This document shows positions 1-12,429 of a stretch of 64,000 nucleotides of DNA, piece after piece (within the stretch, counting starts at the first letter, position 1; every line of letters starts with the position of its first letter). This DNA is from Culex pipiens pallens (lineage: Eukaryota > Arthropoda > Insecta > Diptera > Culicidae): positions 70,335,025-70,399,024 of the forward strand of contig NC_068938.1 of assembly GCF_016801865.2 (NCBI RefSeq). The letters run 5' to 3'. The position numbers and the translations under genes are program-made. Under the pieces are notes generated by a model that did no database searches, was not told the DNA's origin, and saw only the letters and a list, made by a program, of their open reading frames with translations.

Positions 1-145
1 TGAATATTTAAGGAAACAACCAAAAAAATAATCGATCCTGAGTGCAAGTCGGGGCCCGATCCTGTTCCTTAACGAGACTGGTGTGGAGGAGATTACGAAA
101 GTGGTGTTGGAAAAATAGGAAAAAAAAGTCAAAACAAAAATAAAA

Positions 146-3100
146 ATGACGAATCTAGTGCAAAGTAAGTTTCAAATATATGGACTGTGCAGATAAAAGT
201 GATCTTGAATCAAACTTGACGCTCATGCTGTGTTGTGTTGTTTTGTGATTTGCAGGGATAGTTGCGATCCTGTTCGTGCTGGCAGTCGTGCAGAGGATAA
301 ACGCTCAAACGGATTATTGTGACCGGTCGTTGTGCAGTAAGTGCTTTGTTAAAAAAAAATAAAATTAAAAAAAAAATTATGTAACGTACTAAGCGAAGTA
401 TGTTAAGAGCGAGTCCACGAGCAAAGCATACCCATCTCGCATCGACCTCACCAATCTGCCTGAAATTTTCAGGGGTTGTTTGTACATATAAAACTAGCAT
501 CTGGTCAAAATATGAGCACTCTAGGTCAACGGGAAGTGGGGCAAATCGGGACATAAAGTTTGAAGGTTCAAAAACGTAAAAAATCTTAAAAAGGCTATAA
601 CTTAGGCAAAATTCAATTTAATTTCAAAATTCAAAATGCATCTTGAAGGGCTTTAAAAATGCAACAAAATGCAGGGTAGAGCATTCCAATTGGTTAATTC
701 TAAAGGGAGTTATTGGCATTTTAGTGAAAAAATAGCATAATTTTCAAACTGAAATAAAAAAGTGTTCCATCCAGATATCAACTCGCTTCGACCTGCAGCT
801 TGTAGGGGACATCTGGGACTACCACCTGAAACTGAGACCGCTTTGGGTAAGGCAGTTTAACATATTGAATAGACACTTTTACTTTTAGTGAATTTTTTGG
901 TAGTAAATTTTTGCTCGGTGGACCCCTTAGATCCCATTTTCTGGTGATAATTTTATCATAATCGTGTTTCTGAGACAATTTCACATTAGAAACATGCATG
1001 AAAATGTTTGTTTTCATCCATTTTAACCCTTTAAAAAATGAAAGCTAAAAAAAAATTGATTTACATTTATTGAAAATCAAGTTCGTTTCCAAGGATACTA
1101 GATGACACCAGAAAAAAAGCAGCTTCTTAATTTTTTTATCTTTCATTTTTTAAAGGGTTAAAATGGATGAAAACAAACATTTTTATGCATGTTTCTAATG
1201 TGAAATTGTCTCAGGAACACGATTATGATAAAATTATCACCAGAAAATGGGATCTAAGGGGTCCACCGAGCAAAGATTTACTACCAAAAAATTCACTAAA
1301 AGTAAAAGTGTCTATTCAATATGTTAAACTGCCTTACCCAAAGCGGTCTCAGTCTCAGATGGTAGTCCCAGATGTCCCCTACAAGCTGCAGGTCGAAGCG
1401 AGTTGATATCTGGATGGAACACTTTTTTATTTCAGTTTGAAAATTATGCTATTTTTTCACTAAAATGCCAATAACTCCCTTTAGAATTAACCAATTGGGA
1501 TGCTCTACCCTGCATTTTGTTGCATTTTTGAAGCCCTTCAAGATGCATTTTGAATTTTAAAAATTAATTGAATTTTGCCTAAGTTATAGCCTTTTTAAGA
1601 TTTTTTACGTTTTTGAACCTTCAAACTTTGTGTCCCGATTTGCCCCACTTCCCGTTGACCTAGAGTGCTCATATTTTGGCCAGATGCTAGTTTTATATGT
1701 ACAAACAACCCCTGACAATTTCAGGTAGATTGGTGAGGTCCATACGACGTCCCATACAAAGGGGTATGCCCTGTTCGTGGACTCGCTCTTAACCATTTAT
1801 GGTCTCTATGAAAGAGTTACAATTATTCATACACAGACCAAAGTCAATTCCCATAATCGTGAATTATTGTTCATGAGTTTCGAGAACTATAGAATATGAA
1901 CAATCAAATCAAAACAAAATTATGCTTTGGTTCTGAGACCATTTTTCTTTTTGAAGCAAAATGTAAGATTTAAAAATACACTTAATAAATCAAAGTATGA
2001 CGTGGCATGATTTTGAATACAGTTTACTTGAAAAACCACTTTCTTTTACAGAGTGACCAGTGACCACTCAAATCCCATTTAAAAAATTCCCGAATTTTCG
2101 AGAACCTCAAATAACACTGACCTACAAAAATTAACAAAATTTCTGCGCAGGCTCAACTCGAAGAATAGCATGAAGTTTGAGGTACCCAGAAACACGTGTA
2201 CTTTGAATTTTTCAAAATTATTTAGACAGATCCGGTGTAATAGACATTTCTTGCCTAAAAAAATATTTAACACCAAAAAAGTCAGTATAAAATATCAAAC
2301 CGGATTTCAAAATCAGTTCAAAAAAGTATGAAAAGAAACTTAACAATAAATATCTAAAAATTACATTAAAAATATAAGTATTGGTTCAGAAGAAAAACAT
2401 AAATGATTAATATTTTAAAAATAATTGAAAGCTTGACAATACATATAATTTCAACGTTCATTTTAAAAATTGCCAAACATTAAGATATTGTAACTCGGGA
2501 ATGGAAAGGGGCTGGTAAAGAATAAAATATGAAAGTAAAAAAATGCAAAAAGTTATACAGTAGTTGTAACTGGGCTGAGAACGTAGCCCAGTCACCGAAT
2601 GCTGTTCGCTAACCGGGCTGAACGAAAAATAACGAGGGGACTATCGATGCATAATATTTTTTTGAAGAAATATAAAAATAAAAGTTAGTCAAATTTTCAT
2701 ATTTCTATAATTGTGACGGACAGTGCGTTGTAATAGGCATTTCTTGCCTAAAAAAATATTTAACACCAAAAAAGTTAGTATAAAATATCAAACCGGATTT
2801 CAAAATCAGTTCAAAAAAGTAAGAATAGAAACTTAACAATACTTATCTAAAAATTACTTTAAAAATATAAGTATTGATTCAGAAGAAAAGCATAAATAAT
2901 CAATCTTGTAAAAATAATTGAAAGCTTGACAATACATATAATTTCAACGTTCATTTTAAAAATTGCCAAACATTAAGATATTATAACTCGGGAATTCATC
3001 AAATAATGCTTTTAAAATAATTAAAGTTTTCATTCGTTAAAAAAATCTAAATATCTTTTAAAAATAATATTTACAAAGTTTTCTCTTGAATTTGGGAAAT

Positions 3101-6100
3101 TTCAATTTTTAATTTTACTGTTATTTATCGAGTTGTCAGTATTTAAATTTAAATGTTCCATCATCAGGGGTGACAACATTGAGTTTCTAGAGTTTCTAGA
3201 GACAACATTGAGTCATATAAACAATAACATTTGTTTTAAAGCAATCAAATGTTTGGGGAAAACAAATTAAATGACAATGAGCTTTGGTTAACATTCAAAG
3301 ATATTTAATTCTCATTTTATTAATTGGACCTTAAATAAATCGAAGAACAACCGTTTTTTTAAATCACATTATTGGTTTGTTTTAGATGAAAAAAATACAT
3401 CTTGTTAGCTCTGGGACATATTTGTCAAAATTTACTTGGCAGTTTTTTTTAATTTTTCCGACAAAAAAATCGTTATTTTTTTAACAAAATGTTAGAATTC
3501 AAAAATACTAAAATTCTAAAAATCTTTTTTTTTAGAAATCAAAAAGTAAAAAAATGCAAAAAAGTTATACCTTAAAAATCAAGAACTATAAAAATACAAT
3601 ACCAAAACTTCCAGAAATTTAAATATTTTAATATGCAATTCAAAAATACAATAATTCTGAGTGACCACTCAAATCCGATTTTCAAATTCCCGACTTTTCC
3701 AGAACCTCAAATAATAGGCATTTCTTACCTGAGCAATTCTCTACCAAAATCGGAAATGAATTTTATTCGTATTTTTTTTATTTGGCTCAAACTTTGTGGA
3801 GGCCTTCCCTATGACCAAAGAAGCTATTTTGTGTCATACAAGTCTCCATTTTGGCAGCTGTCCATACAAAAATGGTATGTAAATATTCAAACAGCTGTAA
3901 CTTTTGAGTGAATTTTCTGATCAATTTGCAATCTTCTGCAAAGTTGTAGGTATTGTTAAGGACTTTTGAGAAAAAAATAGGTTGGAAAAAACGAAATTTT
4001 ATACGATTATTTTTTTGACTTATGGCCGTTGCAAATATTTTTTAAAGTTTATGTCGTTTAAAAATATTTTGATTTTTTATGAAATTACAATGTACAGCAC
4101 CGCAAATACTTTTTTTTCTCGCAAAAATAAAATTTTCGTCAGTTCTTAGAAATTTTGGAAATCAATGATTGCAAAACAACTGGACAGGTGTATGATGCAT
4201 TTTAAAACACATGCTGACACCGTGGCCTGTAATTTAAATTTTTAGCTTTTTTTTATTTTATTTAATTTTATTTAATTTTCAACGGAGCCCTTCATCAAAA
4301 AATCTGTAAAGTATTTTTCGATTGCAAATTCAATTTTACATAAAAAAGTTACGTCAAAAAAACGTTTGTATGGAATTTCGATGTTTTTTTTTTTCAAAAA
4401 ATCATAGTTCAGCGGAAGTTTTTTTTTTACTATACTTCTCTATGGCTCAAAAGTTGCGGATTTTTGTCCCCTAAACCATATCAAAAAATGTCGAAAATAA
4501 AAAAATACGTAGAGTATTGCTCACCCTAAAAATGTTTTAAAATCAATTTTATAAAAAAAATCTTATATCTGATTACATTTTTATAATCCAAATATTGACA
4601 GTCAAGGAAAAATAGTAACATAACAATACATTTCAAAAAAGAAATAATACTTCAACAAAGGAAGCATTCATTATTTTGATTCAGAGTGAAAACATAAACA
4701 ATCAGTCTTCACAAAAAAACTTAAAGTTTAAAATAACATACATATTCAGTGTTTTTGTAAAATTCGCCAAACATAAAGTTTTTGTAACTCGATTTTAACT
4801 GGAAATGAAAATGGAATAGCAAAGAGTAAAAAAATACTGTTTTGTATTTTATTTATATTTGATCAATGAACGGTTTAAATATGATTACAGCTATTATTCT
4901 TTCAAAAAACTTCAAGATATTTAAAATTTCGTTTAAAAACATGTCATTACCATGTTCCTGATTTTCGGTTCAACGATCATAAATTACTCACTCATCGCCG
5001 AGCGAATCTTTGCCGACTGGAGCGCGCTGCCATTCGCGATCGAACACGACCCGCTAGCTGTTTTGTTCAATCGCTTCACCCAGCGATACAAATACCTCGT
5101 GGCTTTTTTGCCTACTCCGTCCGTCGACCCGACATTTGGATAACATTGATTTTAAGTTTAATAAATAATCAAAACAAAGCCAATCGCAAACTATTTCGAC
5201 TATATGCTTTGAGCGACATAACACAATCGATCTCTCTGTTAACCATTCGCTGTACTACCCGAATGGGGAGAGAGAGTGAGAGCAAAGAGAGAGTATTCAG
5301 CAGCGATCGGTGTGGAAATGACAAACCGTAGGAAACGGTCAGAGCAGTTTTTTGTCGCGTTCGATTTGTTTTATTTACCCTGAAAAAAAGCCAAACATGT
5401 TGAAATCGTTTTTTTCCAAAAATGTAAGCAATATGACTGGTAATAAAAGTTGAAGTACAGTTCTATGTATTTTCATATCAGGTTTTCATTAGCTTTGTTG
5501 TTGTTTGATGTTAACTTTTATTTGAACTTTGAACAATATTTTCAACGGCCTAAAATAATTTAAAAAAAAACCTTATATTTAAAGTCAAGTGTTAAAGATG
5601 AATTGAGTAAAAAATAAATTTAACTAACATTACAATAGGACGTTACCCTGGGCGTGTTCAAGCAACGTTACGTTCTTTGAAAAAATAGCTTAGAATTTTA
5701 AAATTCAATAACATAAAAAATAATAAAAAAAAATCAAAATTAACCCTTTACAACCCAGACGGGCTTCGACTTAAAAAATCGCCAAAAATAAATTTTTCAA
5801 CCATTTTTTGATCTTTAAAAAGCATTGGAAAGAAGAACTATTAAAATTTTAGAAAATTTATGGGTTGGAAGTTTTACTTGTTTTATGTGACTCTGCCAAT
5901 GTTTTAAAAAATAACATTTTTTAGGGGTCAAATTTGGCTGTGTTTTTTACTAACATTTCCTATATTTGAAGTAAAAAGAAGTTTGCAGAATTTTTTTTAG
6001 TGTCCCAGACTATGCCTTTACACATGTTTTTTTTTACAATTTAAATTATAATGGTGCCATTTTATAGTAGAAAATGTGAAAAACATTCAAAAAAATTAAA

Positions 6101-8486
6101 AAGTGACTGTAAAAACATGAAAAATTTAGATAGGCAAAATGTAATTATAGGAGGTGGTAGAATGGGCAAAATACTACCAAAAACAAACATAAACTAAACA
6201 AGATAAATGCAAATCAAACACTAAAAATGAAACAAGAAAAACATAAAACAAGAGAAGTAAAGTTTTGCGTAGAACAAAAGTTGTTCAAAATGACCTCCTA
6301 AACGAGGGTTTAAAAAAAATCGGACATTAAAAAAATCTAAATACTTAATTTCTTAGATGTAAACATTTTAGAATTTAAAAAATTAAAAATTCAAGAAACT
6401 AACAATTCCGGAGTTTTTTTTTTGAAAAGGACCAATAAACTATTGTCTTTCATATGTTTATAGGACCTAATGAAAAAAAACTCTAGAATTGTGTCCAAAA
6501 ATTAAGTTTAAATTTGTGTTATTATTGTTCACAACGATAAAGCTTATTTTTCCTAGTGCAATGACCCTATGTACGACCGCAAAAGATTTAAAATTGACTT
6601 TCAAATCAATTTTGAAAAAAATAACTTTGCGGTCCTTCTTGACAGAAAAGGTCCTACTTGACAGCTCGTTCCAATGGGACCATAGTTGATCCATCGAAAA
6701 AATGTTGTCTTGTCATTTTTTTTTGTTTTGCATTAAAATGAAAAAGAAAAAATGGCATAGGGCTTTCGGCTATTTAAGGGGTTACATACATGTACATCAA
6801 CAAAAAAGTCAGAGGTTGGTGTGAGCACACACTTAATTTTATTTTCAATCTGTTTTCATTGCAATAAAATATACATTTTCATCTATTATCAAAACAAATT
6901 TGAAGACATTTGGGTGTATCATTGCCGAGATATAGCTAGTTGAAGTTAGCAGTTTCAAAAAACGGGTGCCACGATATCTCAACACTGCCTTGACCAAATC
7001 GGCTCAAAATTTTGGTGAAGACTTGTTAAACCGGTCCTGTGTGCATGACGAAGGCCGATTTTTAAAAAGTTTATTTTAAAAAAAGATAAAAATATTTTTA
7101 TGTTTTTCATATAAAAAATCGTTAGTTTTTGATTTTTGTATTTTTTTTAAAAGTAAAATTTCAGAATCGGGCTTCGTCTTGCACACGGGATATGTCTGAA
7201 GAGTCTTCACCTCAAATTTCAGCAAATTTGGTCCATCCCATCTCGAGATATCGTGGCACCCGCAAATCAACTCGGTGTTTAGAGAAAAACGCAAACAAAG
7301 TTTGACAGTCCGCTTTGCGCATGGCAAAATTTTGAGATAAAATCGCCTCTAACTCAGTTTATTCATGAAATATCTTCATGAAACTTTCAGGAGTGATTGA
7401 AAATCATCTTTTCAGAGGATTCAATAAATTTTCTGAATTATGAAATCTTATGATTTCTTACATGTATGTAACCCCTTAAGAATTTGGAATTTAAGGAAAT
7501 TTAGGAATTTAGGAATTTAAGATTGAAGAATTTATTTAAAAATTTAAAAATTTTGCGGCCTCTGTGTTTGATTAGATTAGATTGAGAATTTAAGGATATA
7601 AGAAGTCAAGAATTTAATTGAAATTTGACGCTTTCAATTCTTCAATTTTCTCTTTCACCCCACAGAAAACAACCAACCGCACGTGGCGTGCGGCAAAACG
7701 AACAACTACGGCCCGTTCTGTCCGGTAAACCGCGAGCTGGTCATCCTGTCCGAGGACACCAAAAAGTACATCCTGGACCTGCACAACCAGTTCCGCAGCA
7801 CGGTGGCCCGCGGGGACGTGCCCGGCTATGCGCCCGCCTCCCGAATGCCCACACTGGTATGAAGCTTTCGCAGATTTGTTTGAAAATTGTATGAACATTA
7901 CAAACTCCTTTTAGATCTGGAGCGAAGAGCTGCAGAAGCTGGCCGAGTACAACGTCAAGACGTGCATCTACGGGCACGATTACTGCCGGAACACGCCCGA
8001 GTTCCCGCTGGTCGGGCAGAACATTGCGGCCAACTCGTTCTACGGGATGGAGGTGACTCCGCTGGACACGATGACCGAGCTGCTGTACAGCTGGTACGGC
8101 GAGTACGAAAACGCCAACATGGATCACATCAAGTCCTATCCCCTGCTGGGCCAGGATCCACCGTAAGAATCAACCAGATCTCTCTCTCTCTGAATAGAAA
8201 CAGGTTCGCTAAAGTTCTTCCCCACAGCAAGGATATTGGCCACTTTACCCAGATCATGATGGACAAGGCGGTGTCGATCGGTTGCGCCATGATCCAGTAC
8301 ACGCAGAACGAGCAGGGCCACGACTGGGTGCACCAGAACTACGTGTGCAACTACTCGAACTCGATCGCGCGCGGCCACCCGGTGTACAACAGTGGCAAGA
8401 CGTGCTCGCTGTGCCAGACCGGATGTAGCGAGGAGTACCCGGGGCTGTGCAACGTGGGCGAACAGGTCGAACCGACCAAGACGTAG
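146..8486 (+). CDS. CAP superfamily (antigen 5 / SCP-like) secreted protein, 5 exons, 265 aa
   Basis: Exons are 146-164, 256-336, 7666-7856, 7915-8162 and 8228-8486. All joins are GT-AG and in frame. The start ATG in the first tiny exon gives a signal peptide with a hydrophobic core at about residues 8-18, ending near Ala23. The mature N-terminus is Cys-rich (DYCDRSLC, then ACGKTNNYGPFCP), as in insect antigen 5-related proteins. The CAP domain starts near residue 60: HNQFR carries the tetrad His73, WSEELQKLAEYN carries a tetrad Glu (101-102), and GHFTQ carries His185. The second CAP signature is YVCNYSNS. The tail CSLCQTGCSEEYPGLC is a Cys-rich hinge-like end. Known: these proteins are secreted, and some are salivary in blood-feeding flies. 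Their molecular role is often unknown. Odd: the usual Trp after the GHxTQ motif is missing (GHFTQIMMDKA). Intron 2 is 7.3 kb and full of repeats. The family call is firm; tissue and role are not visible. Confidence 0.9.
407..1788. mobile_element. Foldback element with ~0.6-kb arms, flanked by TTAA
   Basis: Two near-identical inverted arms (about 407-1040 and 1150-1788) meet at a short centre near 1060-1140. The ends read GAGCGAGTCCACGA inward, and each abuts TTAA (403-406 and 1789-1792), which suggests a TTAA target duplication as in piggyBac-type insertion. It lies in intron 2 of the CAP gene. Both arms carry the same 79-codon open frame, but this follows from the arm symmetry and is not evidence of coding. 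No transposase is visible, so it is non-autonomous. Confidence 0.8.
2244..2994. repeat. Pair of ~255-bp direct repeats
   Basis: A segment at about 2244-2501 recurs in the same orientation at about 2737-2994, offset by 493 bp, with scattered differences. The spacer holds a remnant around 2565-2615 (ACTGGGCTGAGAACGTAGCC) that matches, inverted, a stretch near 15805-15848. It looks like an old local duplication in the CAP gene intron. Confidence 0.75.
3733..4540. repeat. Partial foldback-family arm (GAGCAATTCTC end)
   Basis: It begins with GAGCAATTCTCTACC at 3732-3746. It continues with sequence related to the arms of the element at 58937-60406, including the shared TTTGGCAGCTGTCCATACAA stretch near 3850-3870 and the TGCAAAGTTGTAGGTAT stretch near 3936-3953. 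The opposite arm is not seen here, so this is a single-arm or decayed copy. The right limit is approximate. Confidence 0.6.
4950..5345. other. GC-richer island with GAGA runs inside CAP gene intron 2
   Basis: In otherwise very AT-rich intron DNA this stretch is GC-richer. It holds an open frame of 63 codons (4952-5143) with no recognised homology, then GAGA-type runs at about 5266-5302. It could be an intronic regulatory element, an alternative 5' exon or the end of an unrecognised repeat. I see no splice-site pattern or inverted ends that decide between these. Confidence 0.3.
5744..6308. mobile_element. TTAA-flanked MITE with CCCT ends, copy 1
   Basis: The left end is TTAA (5740-5743) followed by CCCTTTACAACCCAGACGGG. 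The right end is GAGGGT followed by TTAA near 6310-6313. The same family recurs inverted at 41739-42585, matching throughout (for example AGGAGGTCATTTTGA read on the minus strand here). There is no coding capacity. It lies in CAP gene intron 2. Confidence 0.75.
6425..6770. repeat. Dispersed repeat, copy 1 of 4, preceded by a mini-hairpin
   Basis: The block at about 6480-6770 (marker CTTGACAGAAAAGGTCCTAC near 6638) recurs inverted at about 37600-37890, in the same direction at about 43010-43320, and in part at 63780-63926. It is preceded at about 6430-6470 by a short hairpin (AAAGGACCAATAAAC ... GTTTATAGGACCT), which has a close copy at 29830-29880. No open frame of note. Confidence 0.7.
6778..7475. 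mobile_element. TTAA-flanked 698-bp MITE with 17-bp perfect TIRs
   Basis: The terminal inverted repeats are GGGGTTACATACATGTA at both ends. Each end abuts TTAA (6774-6777 and 7476-7479). A second internal inverted pair, GGTGCCACGATATCTC near 6965 and its complement near 7240, shows that the element is largely palindromic. The TTAA duplication points to piggyBac-type transposition; no transposase is present. Confidence 0.85.
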
Positions 8487-9430
8487 ATTCGAGATCGAGA
8501 GAAGGTCCAGAGGAGGTCGTGTTCTGTAAGGACAATGATGTAAATTATTACTTTATAAATTAGACAAGACAATAATCGTTGCAGTTACCTATTAAAAAGG
8601 GGGATTCTCAGTTCATTTCCCAAAAATATCACATCATTTACAAATTTTAAGCAGCGATTTTCAGAATTTTGGACACCGTGAAAGAACCAGTAAAGAAGCA
8701 ACAATACTTTTTTCTGTCATGTTGAGGAGTTAATTTGCGTGTTTTTGCATTCGATTAAACACGTCCATTAACTCTGGTACATGATGATAAAAGCGAACAG
8801 CGCAGCGCAGTGACGTCCAGCAATGTAGAATGAAGTAATGAAGTGAATAGTGAAGTTGTGTGAAATCTCAGTGCAGTGAATCGTTTTAGTGATGCAGAGA
8901 ATTCAAGTATACTCAATTATAACATAAGATCTTCGGTACATTACTATTATTATAAGAAGTTGGAAATAGTTTTGAGAAATTCCCAAAATCTCGTGAAACA
9001 TTGAAAACATTGTAACACTGAAACATTTGAAACATGTGTTTTTTTGAAATTTAGCTACAAATTGGGTTTAAGTTTAAATCAAATACATACTTTTTTTAAG
9101 GGCCCACCGGAGAGGAAAACTGGATGATTTTTATTTTTATTGGAACCACTGTCAGAGAGGGGAAATTTCATTGCTACTATGATGACTTTAACGAAAAACA
9201 TCAGTTCGCACCACGGCGCGTGCATCGAGCCAACCACGTGGCCCAAAATCATAGCCTACCTAAAATCCTTGCATACGGCACATAACACGTGGCGAGGTAG
9301 TGTTTTCATGTATTCACGCTGTTCAAGTTATAACGAAATATTTCAAATGGCAAATGGTAAAAAGCAGAAAAAGTCAAAAGTTAGTACTATCCATTCCTGT
9401 TTTTGCAATAACAGACATGAAAAAAAAAAA
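8487..9430. other. CAP gene 3' flank; no gene seen
   Basis: The CAP stop is followed by AT-rich DNA with a possible variant poly(A) signal ATTAAA near 8591. Around 9100-9310 the sequence is GC-richer and has a 121-codon open frame on the plus strand, but it shows no recognisable domain and no splice context, so I do not call it a gene. Confidence 0.4.
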
Positions 9431-9432
9431 AA

Positions 9433-9643
9433 CGAAACTATTGGCACTACGCCCCCCGGGGCATGGCCTTCCTCTAACGTGGGATTTCTGCTCCAGCGCC
9501 TCTGACGAGACAGGAGAAACCGGGACCGACGTTTTACTTCACCATCCGATAGAAGCTCAGTGGATAAGGCGGGAATCGAACCCGCGTCTCATAGCATCAT
9601 CGGGATCGGCAGCCGAAGCCGCTACCCCTGCGCCACGAGACCC
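9433..9643 (-). mobile_element. tRNA-derived SINE, family A, copy 1
   Basis: Read on the minus strand it starts GGGTCTCGTGGCGCAGGGG (A box) and has GGTTCGATTCCCGCC as B box, followed by a non-tRNA body with the segment GAAGTAAAACGTCGGTCCCG and a tail ending in GTTTCG plus a T run. The direct repeat CAATAACAGACATG at 9406-9419 and 9652-9665 is a 14-bp target duplication. A close copy lies at 41936-42150. Confidence 0.88.
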
Positions 9644-10796
9644 ATAACAGACAATAACAGACATGTAAGAATATAATTAGGCAATTCCCGTAATCGTAGA
9701 ATTCTGCAATTCTGCACACAATCGGAAGCAGAGTGTTCAAATAGTTTTCTGCAACAAAAATTACTTCTTTCTCGTGCAGAACACCAGCAGAAAAAGAAGC
9801 TACAGAAACATGCAGGAGCGCGTTCCCGGTCATTTTCGTGGATAGGATTTTCTACCACTTCCAAACCAGTTTTTTTTTGAAAATTGCTTTTCTAGCTTTG
9901 TTGGTCTTTTACAAAACTTCTGGAGTTACTAGATCTATATGCGGACTTACAGAATTGCTGAATTATGTCCAAATGGCACATCTGATCTGATTAGTTTCGT
10001 AGAGCGTTTTCTAACGGTCATTGTTGTTTTGAAAAACATTGAGTTTGAATCGTAGCATGGCGTAAAAAAGTCCGAACATCTTCCGGATAAAATAAAAAAA
10101 GGAGTCGTCGTAAATTCTTTTGAAATATTGAATCTGTATTTCTTACGGAAATCCTACACTCATTCACCTGTTAACGTATCAACTGAGATTTTCATTACAA
10201 TTTAGTTGATACGTCACCAAGAATTGATTTGCTTCTTATTTTAGTGACATAGCATTTTTTATAAAAGTTTCCTAATTTCGAAAAACAAGGGATTATCCGC
10301 TCAACCGTTGTTCTAGTCGATTCAGCTTTGTATCCAGATAAGCTTACAGGATTTATATCCGTGTATAGAAAAACCTCTTGGTCAGCTACTTTTTTTTTGT
10401 TCAGGGAATGTCCATATAAGACGTAGTTTTCGAAACGATCATATTATTGTCCAAACTTTCCCGAGTAGCTTGACACGTTAGTGGTCTGCTATTTTATGTA
10501 GTATGACAATGGCCTTCTTGTTTCCTGCTTTATCACCTTCAACCAGGATGGCTTTCTGTATATATAAGCAACCCAAAATGTGTTGGGAATATGCCAAAAA
10601 AATCCACCAGGTTTTTGTTTTTTGTTCGTTTGTTTGTAGGGAAATTGCCTACTAAATATTTAAAGAAAGCTAAAATAAATTGATAATAGAAACCGTTATG
10701 GAATAAAACCTATTTGCCATTCCGTTCTAAAACTACTTTCTCTTCCTGTGATTCCCGAATGACGAAAAGCCATACGTTTCTATACTAAAAGAATCG

Positions 10797-10900
10797 GAAC
10801 AAAAACAAAAACAAAAACAAAAATTTTGTATTTTTGTATTTTTGTATTTTTGTATTTTTGTATTTTTTGTATTTTTGTATTTTTGTATTTTTGAATTTCT
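10797..10900. repeat. Microsatellite: (AAAAAC)n then (TATTTTTG)n
   Basis: A short A/C-rich run (about 10800-10822) is followed by about nine units of an 8-bp TTTTTGTA motif to about 10895. This is a simple low-complexity tract. Confidence 0.9.
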
Positions 10901-10999
10901 GAAAGGATAATTATGAAAGTTATAGAAAATGGACTAGACCAATGTCACCGGATAAATGCTTGCACTCCAAAAAATGAGTTCGCGTAAACGTGAGCAGAG

Positions 11000-11097
11000 T
11001 TCCTGTCAACGGGAACCAGGAAGAGAACTGTTCATTTTCATGGTGCAATGCACTATAAAAGTTGAACAGTTTTCGTCCTGGTTCCCGTTGACAAGAA
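11000..11097. repeat. 98-bp hairpin with 35-bp arms
   Basis: Left arm 11000-11034 and right arm 11063-11097 are inverted copies that differ at a few positions (core GTCAACGGGAACCAGGA). The loop is 28 bp. It is immediately followed by GGGCCGTAGCCAGGATTTTT and a G run, which looks like the end of a different repeat. Confidence 0.8.
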
Positions 11098-11104
11098 CCA
11101 GGGC

Positions 11105-12425
11105 CGTAGCCAGGATTTTTGTTCGGGGGGGGGCTTGGGTGCAAAAATTCAAGGAGTATAAAAATCAGCAAATCATTTATACCATCACTTGGTTTGTGGT
11201 ATAATTATTGAGATGAATTGTAAAATTTTAATGTAATGTATGCAAAAAAGTTTTCGAAGATTTTCATATGAAGTTATCAATGTATTTATTGAAGAAACTC
11301 GTTCGTCATTTTTTTTCTTTATTTTAACAGCTAGTTTGTATTAAAGGAGTAGAGAAAGTGTTTTTTTACATTTTCTTGAATTGTTTAATTGTAATCCAAT
11401 TTCGTGATAAACGTCGCTAAATTTAAAATATACTTAACTTGAATCAAATTTTTGAAAGCATAAATTTTTTTTAAAAGAAATATCGATTTATCTAACCATA
11501 AGTATTATGTTTTCTGTATTTTATACTGAGAGAAATTTTAAACCGTCTGGATTTACATTTTCAGCTGTGTGATAATTGTGATGGTTTATCTAATATTTTT
11601 CATTTTTTCTAGCACAACATAAAACTCATAACTGGAATATTTGTTTTTCTTAAAATTTTATAAACAAACTTAAACAATGTTTTATTTTAATTGTTCTAAG
11701 CTATTGAAGCCATTTCATATTTTGCAAAGCTCCTGGTGCTCTCAAAAATAAATAATTTTAATGAAATACAAAAAAATATAATCGTTGAAATTTCAGCTTC
11801 TGAAGTGTCTCCATGGCAACAAAAAAAATTACGTCGAATCTCAAGTTTACATCAACTGAGTTTACATGTGATTCATTTTTTCCGTGTCGAGTAAATTCAC
11901 ATTTTTTTCTGTGTAGGCCTATAATAAATATATATTTGAAGAAAAAAATCAGTGCCTGTGTTTAATTTTAATGTGTTAAAAAATTTAGATAAAATGTATT
12001 AAATTAATTTTTAACGCCAAAATATTCACTGGAAGAGTTGTTAATAATGCATATGTAACCATTTTTAAATGCATATGTAACCGTTAAAATTTTCCTCGAT
12101 TGCATCAAACATTAACACGAATCATGTTTAACTTTAATATTCCGACTAAACGCCATTTTCAAATTCATTACTCATTGTATTCTAAAAATTGGTCCAGAAT
12201 TTGAGCAAAAATAAAATTTTAAAACATGACAAAAAAAATTAATCAGATCTCAATTCTAAAGATAATTTTTTAATAAAATTTTAATCTATATACATGTTTA
12301 ATAATTTAGGATTGTAACCATTTATTAAAATCGATGTTTGTTCAAGCAATATCTTGACTCTAGGAACAAAATCCTGCATATTTTATGGTTTAGAAACTTT
12401 ATATTTACGAAACGTTGCTAAATTA
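11105..12425. other. AT-rich intergenic DNA, nothing recognised
   Basis: I see no open frame, inverted ends or tandem order that I can support here. The base composition is strongly AT-rich throughout. Confidence 0.5.
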
Positions 12426-12429
12426 AAAA

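Noticed and set aside
778..1406. Near-identical 79-codon open frames at 778-1017 (-) and 1167-1406 (+)
   Set aside because: They lie in the two mirrored arms of the foldback at 407-1788, so one frame copies the other by symmetry. There is no domain and no codon pattern suggesting protein.
9140..9505. 121-codon open frame on the plus strand
   Set aside because: It runs into the SINE at 9433, has no recognisable domain, and lacks splice or promoter context.
9560..9643. Possible functional tRNA gene on the minus strand
   Set aside because: It has A and B boxes but no good cloverleaf, is followed by a SINE body, carries a target duplication, and recurs at 42070-42150. It is a SINE head.
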